A stretch of DNA of 64,000 nucleotides from Fretibacterium fastidiosum (GCF_964642095.1 NZ_OZ209244.1:1736001-1800000); one strand, 5' to 3'. Counted from the first letter of the stretch, positions 49,532 to 60,141 are shown. Numbers and translations are program-made. The notes: generated by a model from the letters alone, not told the origin.

Positions 49532-50674
49532 ATGAAGTGCTTTCGAGCTCTCGGTTTCGTCTTGGCGTGCCTCCTCGTCGGCCTGCAGACCGCGGGGGCG
49601 ACGGCCTCCGTCAACCTTCAGGACATGGACTTCACCAAACTGCACCCCAGGGTCCGCATCAAGGACATCGCGGATATCGAGGGCGCACGGGACAACCAGC
49701 TGACGGGGGTCGGGCTGGTGACGGGCCTGCGGGGGACGGGTGACAACTCCGCCATGACGACCCACATGATGCGGAACATGATGCGCAACTTCGGCGTGAC
49801 GCTGGCCCCGAACGAGGTAAAGACTCGAAACGTCGCGGTGGTTTCGCTGACGGCGACGCTTCCGCCCTACGCGCGTCCGGGGCAGAGGATCGACGTGAGC
49901 GTCAACGCCATCGGCAACGCTCAGAGCCTTCAGGGAGGGACCCTGATACAGGCCCCCCTTCACGCTGCGGATGGCAACGTCTATGCGGTGGCCCAAGGCT
50001 CCGTGCTGGTGGGGGGATGGGCGGCGGACGGAAGCTCCGCTTCGACGACGAAGAACGTCCCCACGGTGGGGCGCGTCCCCAGCGGGGCGATCGTGGAGAG
50101 GGATGTCCCCTCGGACTTCACCCTGGGGGGGCAGATGGCGCTTCTCCTGCGCGACCCGGATTTCACCACGGCTCAGCGCGTCGCCGACGCGATCAACCAG
50201 AAGTTCGGGGCCATCGCGTCCCCCGTGGACGCGGGGCGGGTGGCCGTCAACCTTCCGGGGCAATACCTGGCGGCTCCCACGGCCTTCCTCGCCAACGTGG
50301 AGCGGCTTGAGATCACGCCGGACATGGTGGCCAGGGTGGCCGTGAACGAGAGGACGGGGACGGTGGTGATGGGCGGCAACGTGCGCATCAGCTCGGTGGC
50401 GGTGGCGCACGGGAACCTGACCGTGTCCGTGAAGGACGACCCGAACGTCGTGCAGCCGGAGGCGTTCAGCGGCGGAGAGACGCGCGTTGAAATCCGGACG
50501 GACATCACGGTGAACGAGGACGGGGCCAGCATGATCGCGATGCCGGCCACCACGACGGTCCGCGACATGGTGCGCGTGCTGAACGCCATAGGGGCGACGC
50601 CGAGGGACATCATCACGATCCTTCAGGCGATCGACAAGGCGGGCGCGCTGCACGGCCAGCTGGTGAACATGTAG
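49532..50674 (+). CDS. flgI: Flagellar P-ring protein FlgI
   Basis: The 380-residue protein forms the periplasmic P ring. A signal peptide ends near GATA; the mature part has RIKDIADIEGARDNQLTGVGLVTGLRGTGD, FGVTL, and PPYARPGQRIDVSVNAIGNAQSLQGG, which are diagnostic. ATG 49532 lies behind AAGGAGAAG. It follows flgH by 13 bases. Confidence 0.97.
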   Translation: MKCFRALGFVLACLLVGLQTAGATASVNLQDMDFTKLHPRVRIKDIADIEGARDNQLTGVGLVTGLRGTGDNSAMTTHMMRNMMRNFGVTLAPNEVKTRNVAVVSLTATLPPYARPGQRIDVSVNAIGNAQSLQGGTLIQAPLHAADGNVYAVAQGSVLVGGWAADGSSASTTKNVPTVGRVPSGAIVERDVPSDFTLGGQMALLLRDPDFTTAQRVADAINQKFGAIASPVDAGRVAVNLPGQYLAAPTAFLANVERLEITPDMVARVAVNERTGTVVMGGNVRISSVAVAHGNLTVSVKDDPNVVQPEAFSGGETRVEIRTDITVNEDGASMIAMPATTTVRDMVRVLNAIGATPRDIITILQAIDKAGALHGQLVNM

Positions 50675-50688
50675 GAGGGGACGGGGAG

Positions 50689-51090
50689 ATGACGATCGAC
50701 GCCCTGCGGGAGAGCGCCTCCCGCGCGGGTCGCGCGCGGAGGACGGAGGTCGATCCGGAGGTCCACCGGTCGAAGGAGGCCGGGCGGCTCCGGGAGTCCT
50801 GCCAGCAGTTCGAGTCCATCCTGTGGGCGAAGCTGTGGAAGGAGATGCGGAACACGGCGCGCTCTTTCACCACCTCAAAGGACCGGCCCTGGAAGCAGAT
50901 GGAGGACCTGTCGTTGGAGATGGCCTGCGACGAACTGGTGGAGAGGTCGGGAGGCGCGGGCCTGTGGAAGATGCTCTACGACAGCATGATCGAGCGCGTC
51001 GCCGCGGAACAGGAGCGGGAGCGAGCGGACGGCGAAGGGCAGGACGCCGGGGACGCGGAGGCCCCCGTCTCCTTTGACGCCCGCGCATGA
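50689..51090 (+). CDS. flgJ: FlgJ-type rod-binding protein (no hydrolase domain)
   Basis: The 133-residue protein contains the rod-binding domain of FlgJ (residues 33-100; RESCQQFESILWAKLWKEMR and MEDLSLEMACDELVERSGGAGLWKML), which caps and helps assemble the rod. The peptidoglycan hydrolase domain of enteric FlgJ is missing, so rod penetration needs a separate wall enzyme. The C-terminal tail is acidic and probably disordered. It overlaps the next gene by 17 bases. Confidence 0.85.
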   Translation: MTIDALRESASRAGRARRTEVDPEVHRSKEAGRLRESCQQFESILWAKLWKEMRNTARSFTTSKDRPWKQMEDLSLEMACDELVERSGGAGLWKMLYDSMIERVAAEQERERADGEGQDAGDAEAPVSFDARA

Positions 51091-51529
51091 GGCCCTGCCC
51101 TGGTGGAGCGAGGGCCTTCGCTTTGGGTGCTTCGGATGTGGCCGTTGCTGTCGCTGGGGGCCCGGAGCGGTTTTCTTTTCCGAGGAGGAGGGGCGTGCCG
51201 TCGTGGAGTTCCTCGGCATCGACCCCTCGGACTTCAAGCGCCGCTTCGTCACGATGCGGTGGGGAAGCCCCAGCTTCGCCGAGCGGTCGAACGGCCACTG
51301 CGTCTTCTACGATGCCGGGAGCGCGCGGTGCCTCATCTACGCGGTGCGGCCCGAACAGTGCCGCTCCTTCCCCTTCTGGCCGGAGCTCCTCCAGTCGCGC
51401 GCGGCGTGGGACGCCGAAGCCCGCCGTTGTCCCGGCATGAACGAGGGCCCGCTTCGCAGCGCGGCGGAGATCGAGGAATGGACCCGCAGCGCCCGAAATT
51501 GGCTTGCGGCGCGGGAGGGCGGCCGGTGA
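51074..51529 (+). CDS. YkgJ-family cysteine-cluster protein
   Basis: The 151-residue cytoplasmic protein has the cysteine pattern of YkgJ/UPF0153 proteins (CFGCGRCCRWG near residue 20, then GHCVFYDAGSARCLIYAVRPEQCRSFPFWPE near 75-105, and a late RRCPG), which bind zinc or an iron-sulfur cluster. The biochemical role is unknown. It starts with TTG inside the end of flgJ, so it is co-expressed with the flagellar genes; a functional link is possible but not shown. Confidence 0.8.
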   Translation: MTPAHEALPWWSEGLRFGCFGCGRCCRWGPGAVFFSEEEGRAVVEFLGIDPSDFKRRFVTMRWGSPSFAERSNGHCVFYDAGSARCLIYAVRPEQCRSFPFWPELLQSRAAWDAEARRCPGMNEGPLRSAAEIEEWTRSARNWLAAREGGR

Positions 51530-51558
51530 CGGGATGACGTTAAAACTCTCGAAGCCAA

Positions 51559-51587
51559 TTGACAGAAGTCCCCAAGTGTCCTACACT
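51559..51587 (+). promoter_or_regulatory. Promoter of the glp operon
   Basis: TTGACA (51559-51564) and TACACT (51582-51587) with 17 bases between form a good sigma-70 promoter. The transcript would have a leader of about 130 bases before glpF, in an AT-richer stretch, enough for regulation by an RNA-binding antiterminator or a repressor. Confidence 0.75.
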
Positions 51588-51723
51588 AAAATTGTCTGTG
51601 GATTCAAACTTAAGCCGTTGCTCTTGGAAGGTGTTTTCTTCGTTATGCTGTTGTGTGTTGTGGGAAGCCCGAGTTTTGGGCGGAGTTCGTCATGAACCGG
51701 CAGGTCATAAGGAGGAAATTGAG

Positions 51724-52458
51724 ATGCAGTCTTGGTTGGGTCCTGTTTTTGGCGAGTTTTTCGGTACGTTGGTGCTCATCGTGTTCGGCGACGGCGACGT
51801 CGCGGCGACGGCGCTGAAGGGATCGAAGGGCGAGGGAGCGGGCTGGGTCCACGTGAACTGGGGCTGGGCATGGGCCGTCGTGATGGGCATCTTTGCCGCC
51901 CAGGCGACGGGATCGCCCCAGGCGGACATCAACCCTGCCGTCACCCTGGCGAAGTTCATGGCCGGGACCTACGCGGCGAACGAGGCCCTGGTGGTCATGG
52001 CCGCGCAGTTCGTCGGCGCTTTCCTTGGGGCGGTCATCGTCTACTTCGCCTATCTGAACCACTGGGAGGGGACGGCTCCGGACGCGCAGCTCGCCGTGTT
52101 CTGCACGGGGCCGGCCAGGAGGAATTACCCCTGCAACTTCCTGACGGAGGTCATCGCCACGTTCTTCCTGGTGACAGGCATCATGTGCATCTTCTCGAAG
52201 GGCGTCGGCGGGCAGGGCGGCTGGATGGGCGCCTTCATGGTGGGTGGCCTGATCTACGTCCTCGGCGCTGCGCTGGGCGGCCCCACGGGCTACTCCATGA
52301 ACCCCGCGCGCGACTTTGGTCCCCGCGTGGCACACTTCGTCCTCCCGATGGCCGGCAAGCGCGATTCCGATTGGGGCTACGCCTGGGTTGGCACGATCGG
52401 CCCCTGGGCCGGTGCCGCCGTTGCGTTCTTCTTCTGCCGCGCTTTTGGGTTGATGTAG
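51724..52458 (+). CDS. glpF: Glycerol uptake facilitator GlpF (aquaporin family)
   Basis: The 244-residue channel has the two NPA boxes of the major intrinsic protein family: DINPAVTLAKF and MNPARDFGPR, and six membrane segments. The second box followed by D-F-G-P-R is the aquaglyceroporin form, allowing glycerol. ATG 51724 is behind AAGGAGG; a longer frame upstream (from 51559) starts in the promoter. The gene is first in the glp operon. Confidence 0.95.
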   Translation: MQSWLGPVFGEFFGTLVLIVFGDGDVAATALKGSKGEGAGWVHVNWGWAWAVVMGIFAAQATGSPQADINPAVTLAKFMAGTYAANEALVVMAAQFVGAFLGAVIVYFAYLNHWEGTAPDAQLAVFCTGPARRNYPCNFLTEVIATFFLVTGIMCIFSKGVGGQGGWMGAFMVGGLIYVLGAALGGPTGYSMNPARDFGPRVAHFVLPMAGKRDSDWGYAWVGTIGPWAGAAVAFFFCRAFGLM

Positions 52459-52465
52459 CGTTTTT

Positions 52466-52500
52466 CGGGGCCGGGGGCTTTTGTCCTCCGGCCCTCTTTC
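52466..52500 (+). terminator. Attenuator-like hairpin between glpF and glpK
   Basis: GGGCCGGGGG and CTCCGGCCC form an imperfect stem around CTTTTGTCC, followed by TCTTTC. The T-run is weak; it may reduce glpK relative to glpF. Confidence 0.4.
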
Positions 52501-52570
52501 GTCCATGGAGGCCGGCTGCCGCACTCAACGGGGCGGGAGGTCGGTCCGTTTGCGTAAAGGAGGTTTTGTC

Positions 52571-54103
<1,533 letters not shown>

Positions 54104-54232
54104 GTCGGCTCCGGCTGTCCCGCGCCGCCGGCCGCTTCCTGCGCGGCAAATGAAGGTCAACGAACGGGCAGCCCGCTCAACCCTGGGCTGCCCGCCTTTG
54201 TAGCACAGGCAATGTGGGGAGGGGGTAACACA

Positions 54233-55726
54233 ATGTCCCGCGAAGAGTTTGACGTCGCCATCATAGGCGGGGGCGTCGTGGGGGCGAGCCTGGCGCGCGA
54301 GCTCACCCGCTGGAGGGTGCGCGTCGTCGTCCTGGACAGGGCAGCGGAGCTGCCGTCGGGAGCCAGCCGCGCCAACAGCTCCATGATCCACGGCGGCTTT
54401 GACGATTCGCCGAACACCCTGAAGGCGCGCTTCTGTCCGGAGGGGAACCGCATGTACCACGCGCTGAAGGACGAGCTGGACTTCCACCTGGACGAGTGCG
54501 GTTCCTACGTCTGCGCCTTCGACGACAAGGACATGGCGCACCTGGAGAAGCTCCTGGTGCAGGGCAGGGCGAACGGGGTCCCCGGACTGGAGATCGTGAC
54601 GAGGGAGAGGCTGCGCGGGAACGAGCCTAACGTTTCACCCGACGTCAAGGCGGCTCTGTGGTCGCCGACGGCGGCCATCGTCAACAACTTTGAGGCGGTC
54701 GTGGCCTTTATGGAGAGCGCGAAGATCAACGGCGCCGTCCTTCGGCTCGAAACGCGGGTTACGGGCCTGATGCTGGACGACCGGGGGGAGGTGCGGGGCG
54801 TTGAAACGGACCGCGGCCCCGTGTACGTCCCGATCGTGGTCAACGCCGCGGGGGTTCACTCCGAGGAGGTCGCCTCCTGGGCGGGCGAGCCGGACTTCCA
54901 CATCACACCGACCCGCGGCGAGTACTTCCTGCTGGACCGCACGGCGGGGGACTTCGTCACGAGCTTTCTCTTCGCCTGCCCGTCGGAACGGGGCAAGGGC
55001 GTCACCGTGGCCCGCACGGCGGAGGGCAACCTGCTGGCGGGCCCCACCGCCACGGTCCAGAAGGACAGGGACGACACCGCGACGACCCCGGAAGGACTGG
55101 CGCAGGTGCTGGAGGGGGCGCGGCGCCTCGTGCCCAACTTCCCCGTGAACCTGAACATCACCACCTTCGCCGGCGTCCGGGCCAACACGGACACGGGGGA
55201 CTTCGTCATCGAGGCGCTGAAGGCGCCCCGCGGCTTCGTGAACGTGGCGGGGATCAAGTCGCCGGGTTTCACGTCGGCCCCGGCCATCGCCGTCCACGTG
55301 GCGGAGATGATCCGCGCGGAGCTGGGGGACCGAGCGTCGTTTGAGCCCAACCCCCATTTCGTTCCGGAGCGGCGCGGCATCCCCCGGTTTGCGGAGCTCC
55401 CGATGGAGGAGCGCGCACGGCTGGCGAGGGAGGACCCCGCCTGGGGACAGATCGTCTGCCGCTGCGAGACGGTGACGGAGGCTCAGGTGCTGGAGGCCAT
55501 CCGGCGCGGCGCGCGGACCGTTGCGGCCGTCAAGATATGGACCCGCGCGGGGGCGGGCCGCTGCCAGGGCGGCTTCTGCTGCCCGCGGGTGGCGGAGATA
55601 CTGGCGCGGGAGCTTCAAATCCCCTTGACCGAGGTCACGCGGCACGGCGGGAACTCCCGGCTCCTGCTGGGCGGGGCGAAGGAGTTCCTTCTCGACGAGG
55701 GGCGAGGAGAGGAGGCGCGGTCATGA
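54233..55726 (+). CDS. glpA: FAD-dependent glycerol-3-phosphate dehydrogenase, GlpA-like
   Basis: The 497-residue flavoprotein oxidises glycerol 3-phosphate to dihydroxyacetone phosphate. The FAD-binding motif is IIGGGVVGASLARELTR (residues 9-25), and SRANSSMIHGGF marks the DAO/GlpA family. The C-terminus carries a BFD-like [2Fe-2S] domain with cysteines in CRCETVTEAQVLEAI and CQGGFCCPRV. ATG 54233 is behind GGGAGGGGG; the in-frame ATG 54212 precedes that Shine-Dalgarno. It overlaps the next gene by four bases and is the typical partner in the anaerobic trio GlpA/FAD protein/DUF1667. Confidence 0.9.
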   Translation: MSREEFDVAIIGGGVVGASLARELTRWRVRVVVLDRAAELPSGASRANSSMIHGGFDDSPNTLKARFCPEGNRMYHALKDELDFHLDECGSYVCAFDDKDMAHLEKLLVQGRANGVPGLEIVTRERLRGNEPNVSPDVKAALWSPTAAIVNNFEAVVAFMESAKINGAVLRLETRVTGLMLDDRGEVRGVETDRGPVYVPIVVNAAGVHSEEVASWAGEPDFHITPTRGEYFLLDRTAGDFVTSFLFACPSERGKGVTVARTAEGNLLAGPTATVQKDRDDTATTPEGLAQVLEGARRLVPNFPVNLNITTFAGVRANTDTGDFVIEALKAPRGFVNVAGIKSPGFTSAPAIAVHVAEMIRAELGDRASFEPNPHFVPERRGIPRFAELPMEERARLAREDPAWGQIVCRCETVTEAQVLEAIRRGARTVAAVKIWTRAGAGRCQGGFCCPRVAEILARELQIPLTEVTRHGGNSRLLLGGAKEFLLDEGRGEEARS

Positions 55727-56973
55727 ACGGCAAGGACAGGATCGACGTCCTGATCGTGGGGGCGGGACCGGCCGGCATCGCGGCGGGGATCGGGGCGCGC
55801 CGGGCCGGCGCGGAGCGCGTCGTCGTGGCCGAGCGGGACTGGGACCTTGGCGGCATCCTTCAGCAGTGCATCCATCCGGGCTTCGGGCTGCGCACGTTCA
55901 AGGAGGAGCTGACGGGGCCGGAGTACATGCACCGCTTCGTTCAACAGGCACGGGAGGCGGGGGTGGAGTTCCTCACCAACACGATGGTCTTTCGGATGGA
56001 CCCGGACGGGGGGCTCTGGACGATGAACCGGGAGCGCGGGATCGAGCGCCTGACGGCGGGCGCGGTGGTGCTGGCCATGGGATGCCGCGAGCGCCCTCTG
56101 GGGGCCATCCGCGTTCCGGGCACCCGACCCGCCGGGATCTACACCGCCGGAACGGCACAACGCTTCGTCAACATGGAGGGCGGGATGCCGGGCAGGCGGG
56201 CGGTCATCCTGGGGTCGGGGGATATCGGCCTGATCATGGCCCGCCGCATGGTGTGGGAGGGCGCGTCCGTCGAGGGGGTCTACGAGGTCATGTCCTGGGC
56301 GGGTGGCCTGAGGCGCAACATCGCGCAGTGCCTCGACGACTACGGCATCCCCTTCCACCTGGAGACGACGGTGACCCGCGTGCACGGCCACGACCGCCTG
56401 GAGGGGGTGACGGTGGCGAAGGTGGACGAACGCCGCGCGCCCATCCCCGACACCGAACGATTCGTCCCCTGCGACACGCTCCTGCTGGCCGTGGGGCTCA
56501 TCCCGGAGAACGAGCTCTCGCGCATGGCGGGCCTCGCGATCCACCCCGTCACGGGTGGCCCCGTGGTGAACGACCTGCTGCAGACCAGCCGCCCCTCCGT
56601 CTTTGCGGCGGGCAACGTGTCGATCGTCTACGACCTCGTGGACAACGTGAGCGACGAGGGGCTGAGGGCCGGGGAGAACGCGGCGCGCTACGCCCGCGGC
56701 GAGCTGTCCGCGGCGCGGGCCATTCCAGTGCGCGGCGGCGAAAACGTCCGCCTCTTCCTGCCCCAGTGCGTGACGGGGGAGACGGACGTCACGATCTACA
56801 TGCGCGTCACCCACCCCATCGAGGGAGCGTGTCAGGTAACGGCGGAGCCGGGGCTGTTCTCCCGGCGCCTGCGCTACGCCCGCCCCGGAGAGATGTGCGA
56901 GGCGCACATTGAGGCGCAGCGGGTCCGCGCGGCGAACCCCGAAGAGATCGTGGTGGACGTCCAGCCGGCCTGA
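55723..56973 (+). CDS. NAD(P)/FAD-dependent oxidoreductase partner of GlpA
   Basis: The 416-residue protein has an FAD site VLIVGAGPAGIAAGIGARRAG (residues 9-29), a second dinucleotide site (VILGSGDIGLIMARRM near 163-178) and the C-terminal YDLVDNVSDEGLRAGENAARYARG. It resembles the second subunit of bacterial GlpA-type or HcnB-type complexes and would pass electrons from GlpA to NAD(P) or another carrier. The ATG overlaps the glpA stop (ATGA). The stop codon TGA is duplicated at the far end of the following mobile element, as a target site. Confidence 0.88.
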   Translation: MNGKDRIDVLIVGAGPAGIAAGIGARRAGAERVVVAERDWDLGGILQQCIHPGFGLRTFKEELTGPEYMHRFVQQAREAGVEFLTNTMVFRMDPDGGLWTMNRERGIERLTAGAVVLAMGCRERPLGAIRVPGTRPAGIYTAGTAQRFVNMEGGMPGRRAVILGSGDIGLIMARRMVWEGASVEGVYEVMSWAGGLRRNIAQCLDDYGIPFHLETTVTRVHGHDRLEGVTVAKVDERRAPIPDTERFVPCDTLLLAVGLIPENELSRMAGLAIHPVTGGPVVNDLLQTSRPSVFAAGNVSIVYDLVDNVSDEGLRAGENAARYARGELSAARAIPVRGGENVRLFLPQCVTGETDVTIYMRVTHPIEGACQVTAEPGLFSRRLRYARPGEMCEAHIEAQRVRAANPEEIVVDVQPA

Positions 56974-57135
56974 TACCAATTCGCGTTTAAAGAAGGGCAA
57001 GAAAGGCCCCCCTGCAAGGGGGGCTGCCCCGAAGGGGCTGGGGGGTGTTGAGTAGGCTAAGAGCGAACCCCTCCGCCGCCCTTGGCGGCACCTCCCCTTT
57101 CAGGGGAGGCAATCCACATTAGACGCGATTTGGTA
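56974..57135. mobile_element. MITE-like element, 162 bp, with TGA target duplication
   Basis: Left end TACCAATTCGCGTTTAA and right end TTAGACGCGATTTGGTA are inverted copies with two mismatches. The trinucleotide TGA lies directly outside both ends (56971-56973 and 57136-57138), as a target-site duplication. Inside are GC-rich dyads (CCCCCC-TGCAA-GGGGGG, GCCGCC-CTT-GGCGGC, CTCCCC-TTTC-AGGGGAG) and no ORF. It separates the oxidoreductase gene from the DUF1667 gene. Confidence 0.75.
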
Positions 57136-57180
57136 TGAGCCAGTGCGTTGACGGGACCGGAAGGGATCGGTGGTGCTGGA

Positions 57181-57549
57181 ATGACGAGGGAACGGAAGTT
57201 TATCTGCGTCTCCTGCCCTCTGGGCTGCGGGTTGACCGTGGCGTTGGACGGGGACGCGATCGTGAGCGTGAGCGGCAACAGTTGCCCGCGGGGCAAGACC
57301 TATGCTGAGTCCGAGGTGAAGAACCCCTGCCGGGTGTTTGCCTCCACGGTGCGGGTGAAGGGCGGCCGGCTGCCCGTCTGTCCCGTGCGGAGCCGGACCC
57401 CGGCGCCCAAGGGGAAGCTCCTGGACATCGCGCGGGCCGTGGGGGAGCTGGAGGTCCCGGCGCCCATCGCAATCGGACAGACGATCCTGAAGGGCGCCTG
57501 CGGCACGGACGTGGACATCGTCGCGAGCCGCGACCTGTCCGCTTTGTAG
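57181..57549 (+). CDS. DUF1667 cysteine-rich protein of the glp trio
   Basis: The 122-residue protein contains CVSCPLGCGL (residues 7-16), NSCPRGKTYA, NPCRVFAST and LPVCPVRSR, the conserved cysteines of DUF1667, which probably hold an iron-sulfur cluster. It usually follows GlpA and the FAD oxidoreductase and may be the electron-transfer subunit. ATG 57181 has only a weak GGTGGTGCTGGA upstream; the mobile element inserted between it and the rest of the operon may have separated it from its original ribosome-binding site. Confidence 0.82.
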   Translation: MTRERKFICVSCPLGCGLTVALDGDAIVSVSGNSCPRGKTYAESEVKNPCRVFASTVRVKGGRLPVCPVRSRTPAPKGKLLDIARAVGELEVPAPIAIGQTILKGACGTDVDIVASRDLSAL

Positions 57550-57624
57550 GCCCATCTGCGGGCGGGGGGAGCGCGCCGTGTGCGATGGTCGTTTAAGGGG
57601 GCGTCGGTTGACGGGGCGGGGGCG

Positions 57625-59979
57625 CTAAACCGCACCCTTCGTGTCTCCCTCCCCCTGCGGGGCCGCATGGCCCAGGAGGCGCGCCTGCTCCCGGACCCGC
57701 CGGCGCACCATCTCGACGAAGCGCTCCGGCCCCAGCACCCGGACGAGGGGGCCGAACGCCAGGACGCGGATCAGGAGCTCTTTCTCGTCCTGGGTGTCAT
57801 AGAGGATGTGGAGCAGGCGCTCCCCGCTGGGTCCGGTTTGGGGACGGCAGGGGAAGCTGGCGAAGTGCAGAAGGGCCCGCTCCATGGCCTGCCGTTCCTC
57901 CGTCAGCAGCAGCACGACCGGCTCCGTCCGCGCTGAAGGGAGGGCCGCGCCCTCGGCTGCAGCGTACCTCGTGCCGAGGACGGCGCACTGGATGCGCGCC
58001 AGGTTGATCGTCTCTTCCCAAGCCGGTAGCCCTGGGTCGGCGCGCCGGGCGAGGAGGCGGAACCGGTCGTCCTTCAGGGAGTATTGAAGCCTTCGGGGCA
58101 GGAAGTTCCCGCGGACCTCGCGACCGTGCCCCGACGTGAAGCGCGCCCACAGGAGCCGCCCCTCCCGAAGGGACGTCAGGACCGTGCGAAAGACGCTGCG
58201 GTATTCCTCGTCCCGGAAGGGATCGGGGTCGTGGGAGCGGTCGAAGGCGCAGAGGTCCGAGGCCCGGAAGAGCGGCGCAGCCCCGCTCAGCCGGGCCTTC
58301 GCGCGGCGCAGGGCCTCCGGCTCCAGAAAGAGCCCCATCCGTTCGTCCTCCAGCAGCGCGGCGAGCCATCGCCGTTCCAGCGTGGAGAGCGGGCGGCGAA
58401 CGGAGCGGAGACGGGGGACGAAGGCACGGTCGGCCCCCCTTTGAAAGAGCGGCCATTCCCCCTCCGTCAGGGGAGGGAGCATCAGGGCGGGGGTCTCGGC
58501 GAAGCCCCACCGGGCGACGCGCCGTCGGATCGCCTCCAGGGTCAGGGGGCCTTCCCGGTCGGCCCGCTCCAGCAATCGGGCCGCGATGACGTAGTAGCGC
58601 CCGAAGGCCTCGTGAAAGAGCGCGTCCGCTGCCCTGCACCGCCCGCCGTCGCTTGCGGCGTTCCCCTTCGAGCCGCTGCGGGCCGTTCTTGGCACCGAAC
58701 CCTCCTTCGGCATCGGGCCGCAGGGGACGGACCCGCCGTCGCCGGAGTAGAGCGCCTCCATGCGGCGGAGGTCGTCGTGGAAGCGCCGCAGCATCCGTCG
58801 GTTGTCGCCTTTCAGGCTCAGAATCCGTCCCGTGAACGTCCGCAGGAAGGGAAGCATCTCCATGGAGTCCGACGCCCGCCGCTCGTAGACGATCGTCCCG
58901 TCGGGCCGCTCCGTCACACTCCCCCCGCGCCCCTCTCGTTTTAGGCGCTCTGCTACGTAGCGCTCCCTCCGTCCCTCCGTGGTCAGGACCATGCGCACCC
59001 GCTCCTCTCGAAGTGGGTAGGGAAGGCTGGCTCCCCACAGGCGGGGGAGGAGGGCGTCGAAGGCCTGCCGCTTGGCCTCGAAGTCGGGGACAGGCTCCCC
59101 CAGCCGCGCCGAATCCACGCGGTCCAGCCGGATCAGGGTGAAGCGCCCGCCCCGGTGCAGGACGCCGTAGCGCCGCCCGCTCTGAAGCCCGAACAGGGCC
59201 TTGACCGGCGTCCCGGAGACGGTGCGGTCGCGGAGCTTCAGGACGACCTCCCGACCCTCGGCCGTGGCCGTGAGCAGGGTCAGGAGGACCGCGTCGTCCA
59301 GCGTGTGGACCAGGAAGTCGTGCTTGAAGCGAAAGAGGACGTTGACCCGCCCCAACTCGTCCTGGATGCGGGCGCCGATCTGTCCGAAGGGAGCCGCCTC
59401 CGTGAATAAATCGACGGCCTCCAGCAGGTCCCCGCCCAGGTCCTCCGCACACAGGGGCGCGAGTCGGAACCGCTGGCGGCGTCCCGAATCGACCTCCTCC
59501 ACAAGCCCCAACTCCGCGTACTCCTTCAGCTTCAGGCGCACCGTCGCGGTGCCGAAGACCTCGCCCCAGCGCTCCGCCAGGGCGTCAGTCGCCTCGTCCG
59601 CCGCGAGGGACGCACCGTCGCTCAGGAGGTCCAGCAGCAGGAAGTGGAGCAGAATGTCGTTTCGGGTGAAGCTCTTGGTCGCCCACAGGGCGTAGAGCGG
59701 GTTGCGCGGTTCGTCCGCGGCGTCCAGGCAGAGGGAGACGGCGCGGCCGCCCGGCGCGGGGGTGCGGCGCATCGAGTCGCCAAGCCAGCTCTCGATGCGC
59801 CGCCGCTCGTTGTCGTAGCTTCGCCTCGCCTCGTACTCCTCGCGGGTCCGGTAGCCGAACAGGTAGAAATCCCGAAGATAGCGGCGCGCCCGATCCAGGC
59901 TTTTGACAAGCTCCGAAAAACGCATCTCCTTTCCCCCTTCGTCCTGAAACGGGGCCTCCCGGCCCCTTTCGTTCAGCAT
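57625..59979 (-). CDS. Large regulator with two WYL-type domains
   Basis: The 784-residue protein has an N-terminal helical part (YLRDFYLFGYRTREEYEARRSYDNERRRIESWL), a winged-helix-like segment near 120-175 (LLLDLLSDGASLAADEATDALAERWG, VRLKLKEYAELGLVEE), and two WYL-like domains: about 240-300 (EVVLKLRDRT, GRRYGVLHRGG, RLDRVDSARLG) and about 615-690 (LLWARFTSGHGREVRGNFLPRRL, FRLLARR, INLARIQCAVLG). WYL proteins bind ligands or nucleic acid and often regulate defence or stress genes. GGGGGAGG lies before ATG 59979; ATG 59925 is the alternative. It has no close neighbour in its direction. Confidence 0.78.
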   Translation of the reverse strand: MLNERGREAPFQDEGGKEMRFSELVKSLDRARRYLRDFYLFGYRTREEYEARRSYDNERRRIESWLGDSMRRTPAPGGRAVSLCLDAADEPRNPLYALWATKSFTRNDILLHFLLLDLLSDGASLAADEATDALAERWGEVFGTATVRLKLKEYAELGLVEEVDSGRRQRFRLAPLCAEDLGGDLLEAVDLFTEAAPFGQIGARIQDELGRVNVLFRFKHDFLVHTLDDAVLLTLLTATAEGREVVLKLRDRTVSGTPVKALFGLQSGRRYGVLHRGGRFTLIRLDRVDSARLGEPVPDFEAKRQAFDALLPRLWGASLPYPLREERVRMVLTTEGRRERYVAERLKREGRGGSVTERPDGTIVYERRASDSMEMLPFLRTFTGRILSLKGDNRRMLRRFHDDLRRMEALYSGDGGSVPCGPMPKEGSVPRTARSGSKGNAASDGGRCRAADALFHEAFGRYYVIAARLLERADREGPLTLEAIRRRVARWGFAETPALMLPPLTEGEWPLFQRGADRAFVPRLRSVRRPLSTLERRWLAALLEDERMGLFLEPEALRRAKARLSGAAPLFRASDLCAFDRSHDPDPFRDEEYRSVFRTVLTSLREGRLLWARFTSGHGREVRGNFLPRRLQYSLKDDRFRLLARRADPGLPAWEETINLARIQCAVLGTRYAAAEGAALPSARTEPVVLLLTEERQAMERALLHFASFPCRPQTGPSGERLLHILYDTQDEKELLIRVLAFGPLVRVLGPERFVEMVRRRVREQARLLGHAAPQGEGDTKGAV

Positions 59980-60006
59980 ACCATGCCGCCTCCCCCCGCG
60001 TATCCC

Positions 60007-60036
60007 AAAGTTCGCAAGTTTTTTTGAATGAACTTT
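60007..60036. promoter_or_regulatory. Dyad upstream of the WYL regulator gene
   Basis: AAAGTTC (60007-60013) and GAACTTT (60030-60036) form a dyad with a 16-base, T-rich centre, about 30 bases upstream of the regulator start. It may be its operator. Confidence 0.3.
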
Positions 60037-60141
60037 TTGCCCCGATCGGTTATCCTGTATTCAGCGCGTCGGGGGACCTCAAAAAAGTCCGGCGGCGCCC
60101 TTGAGCACTGCTCCTGGGCGTTCCGCTGAGCCGCCGCGAGG

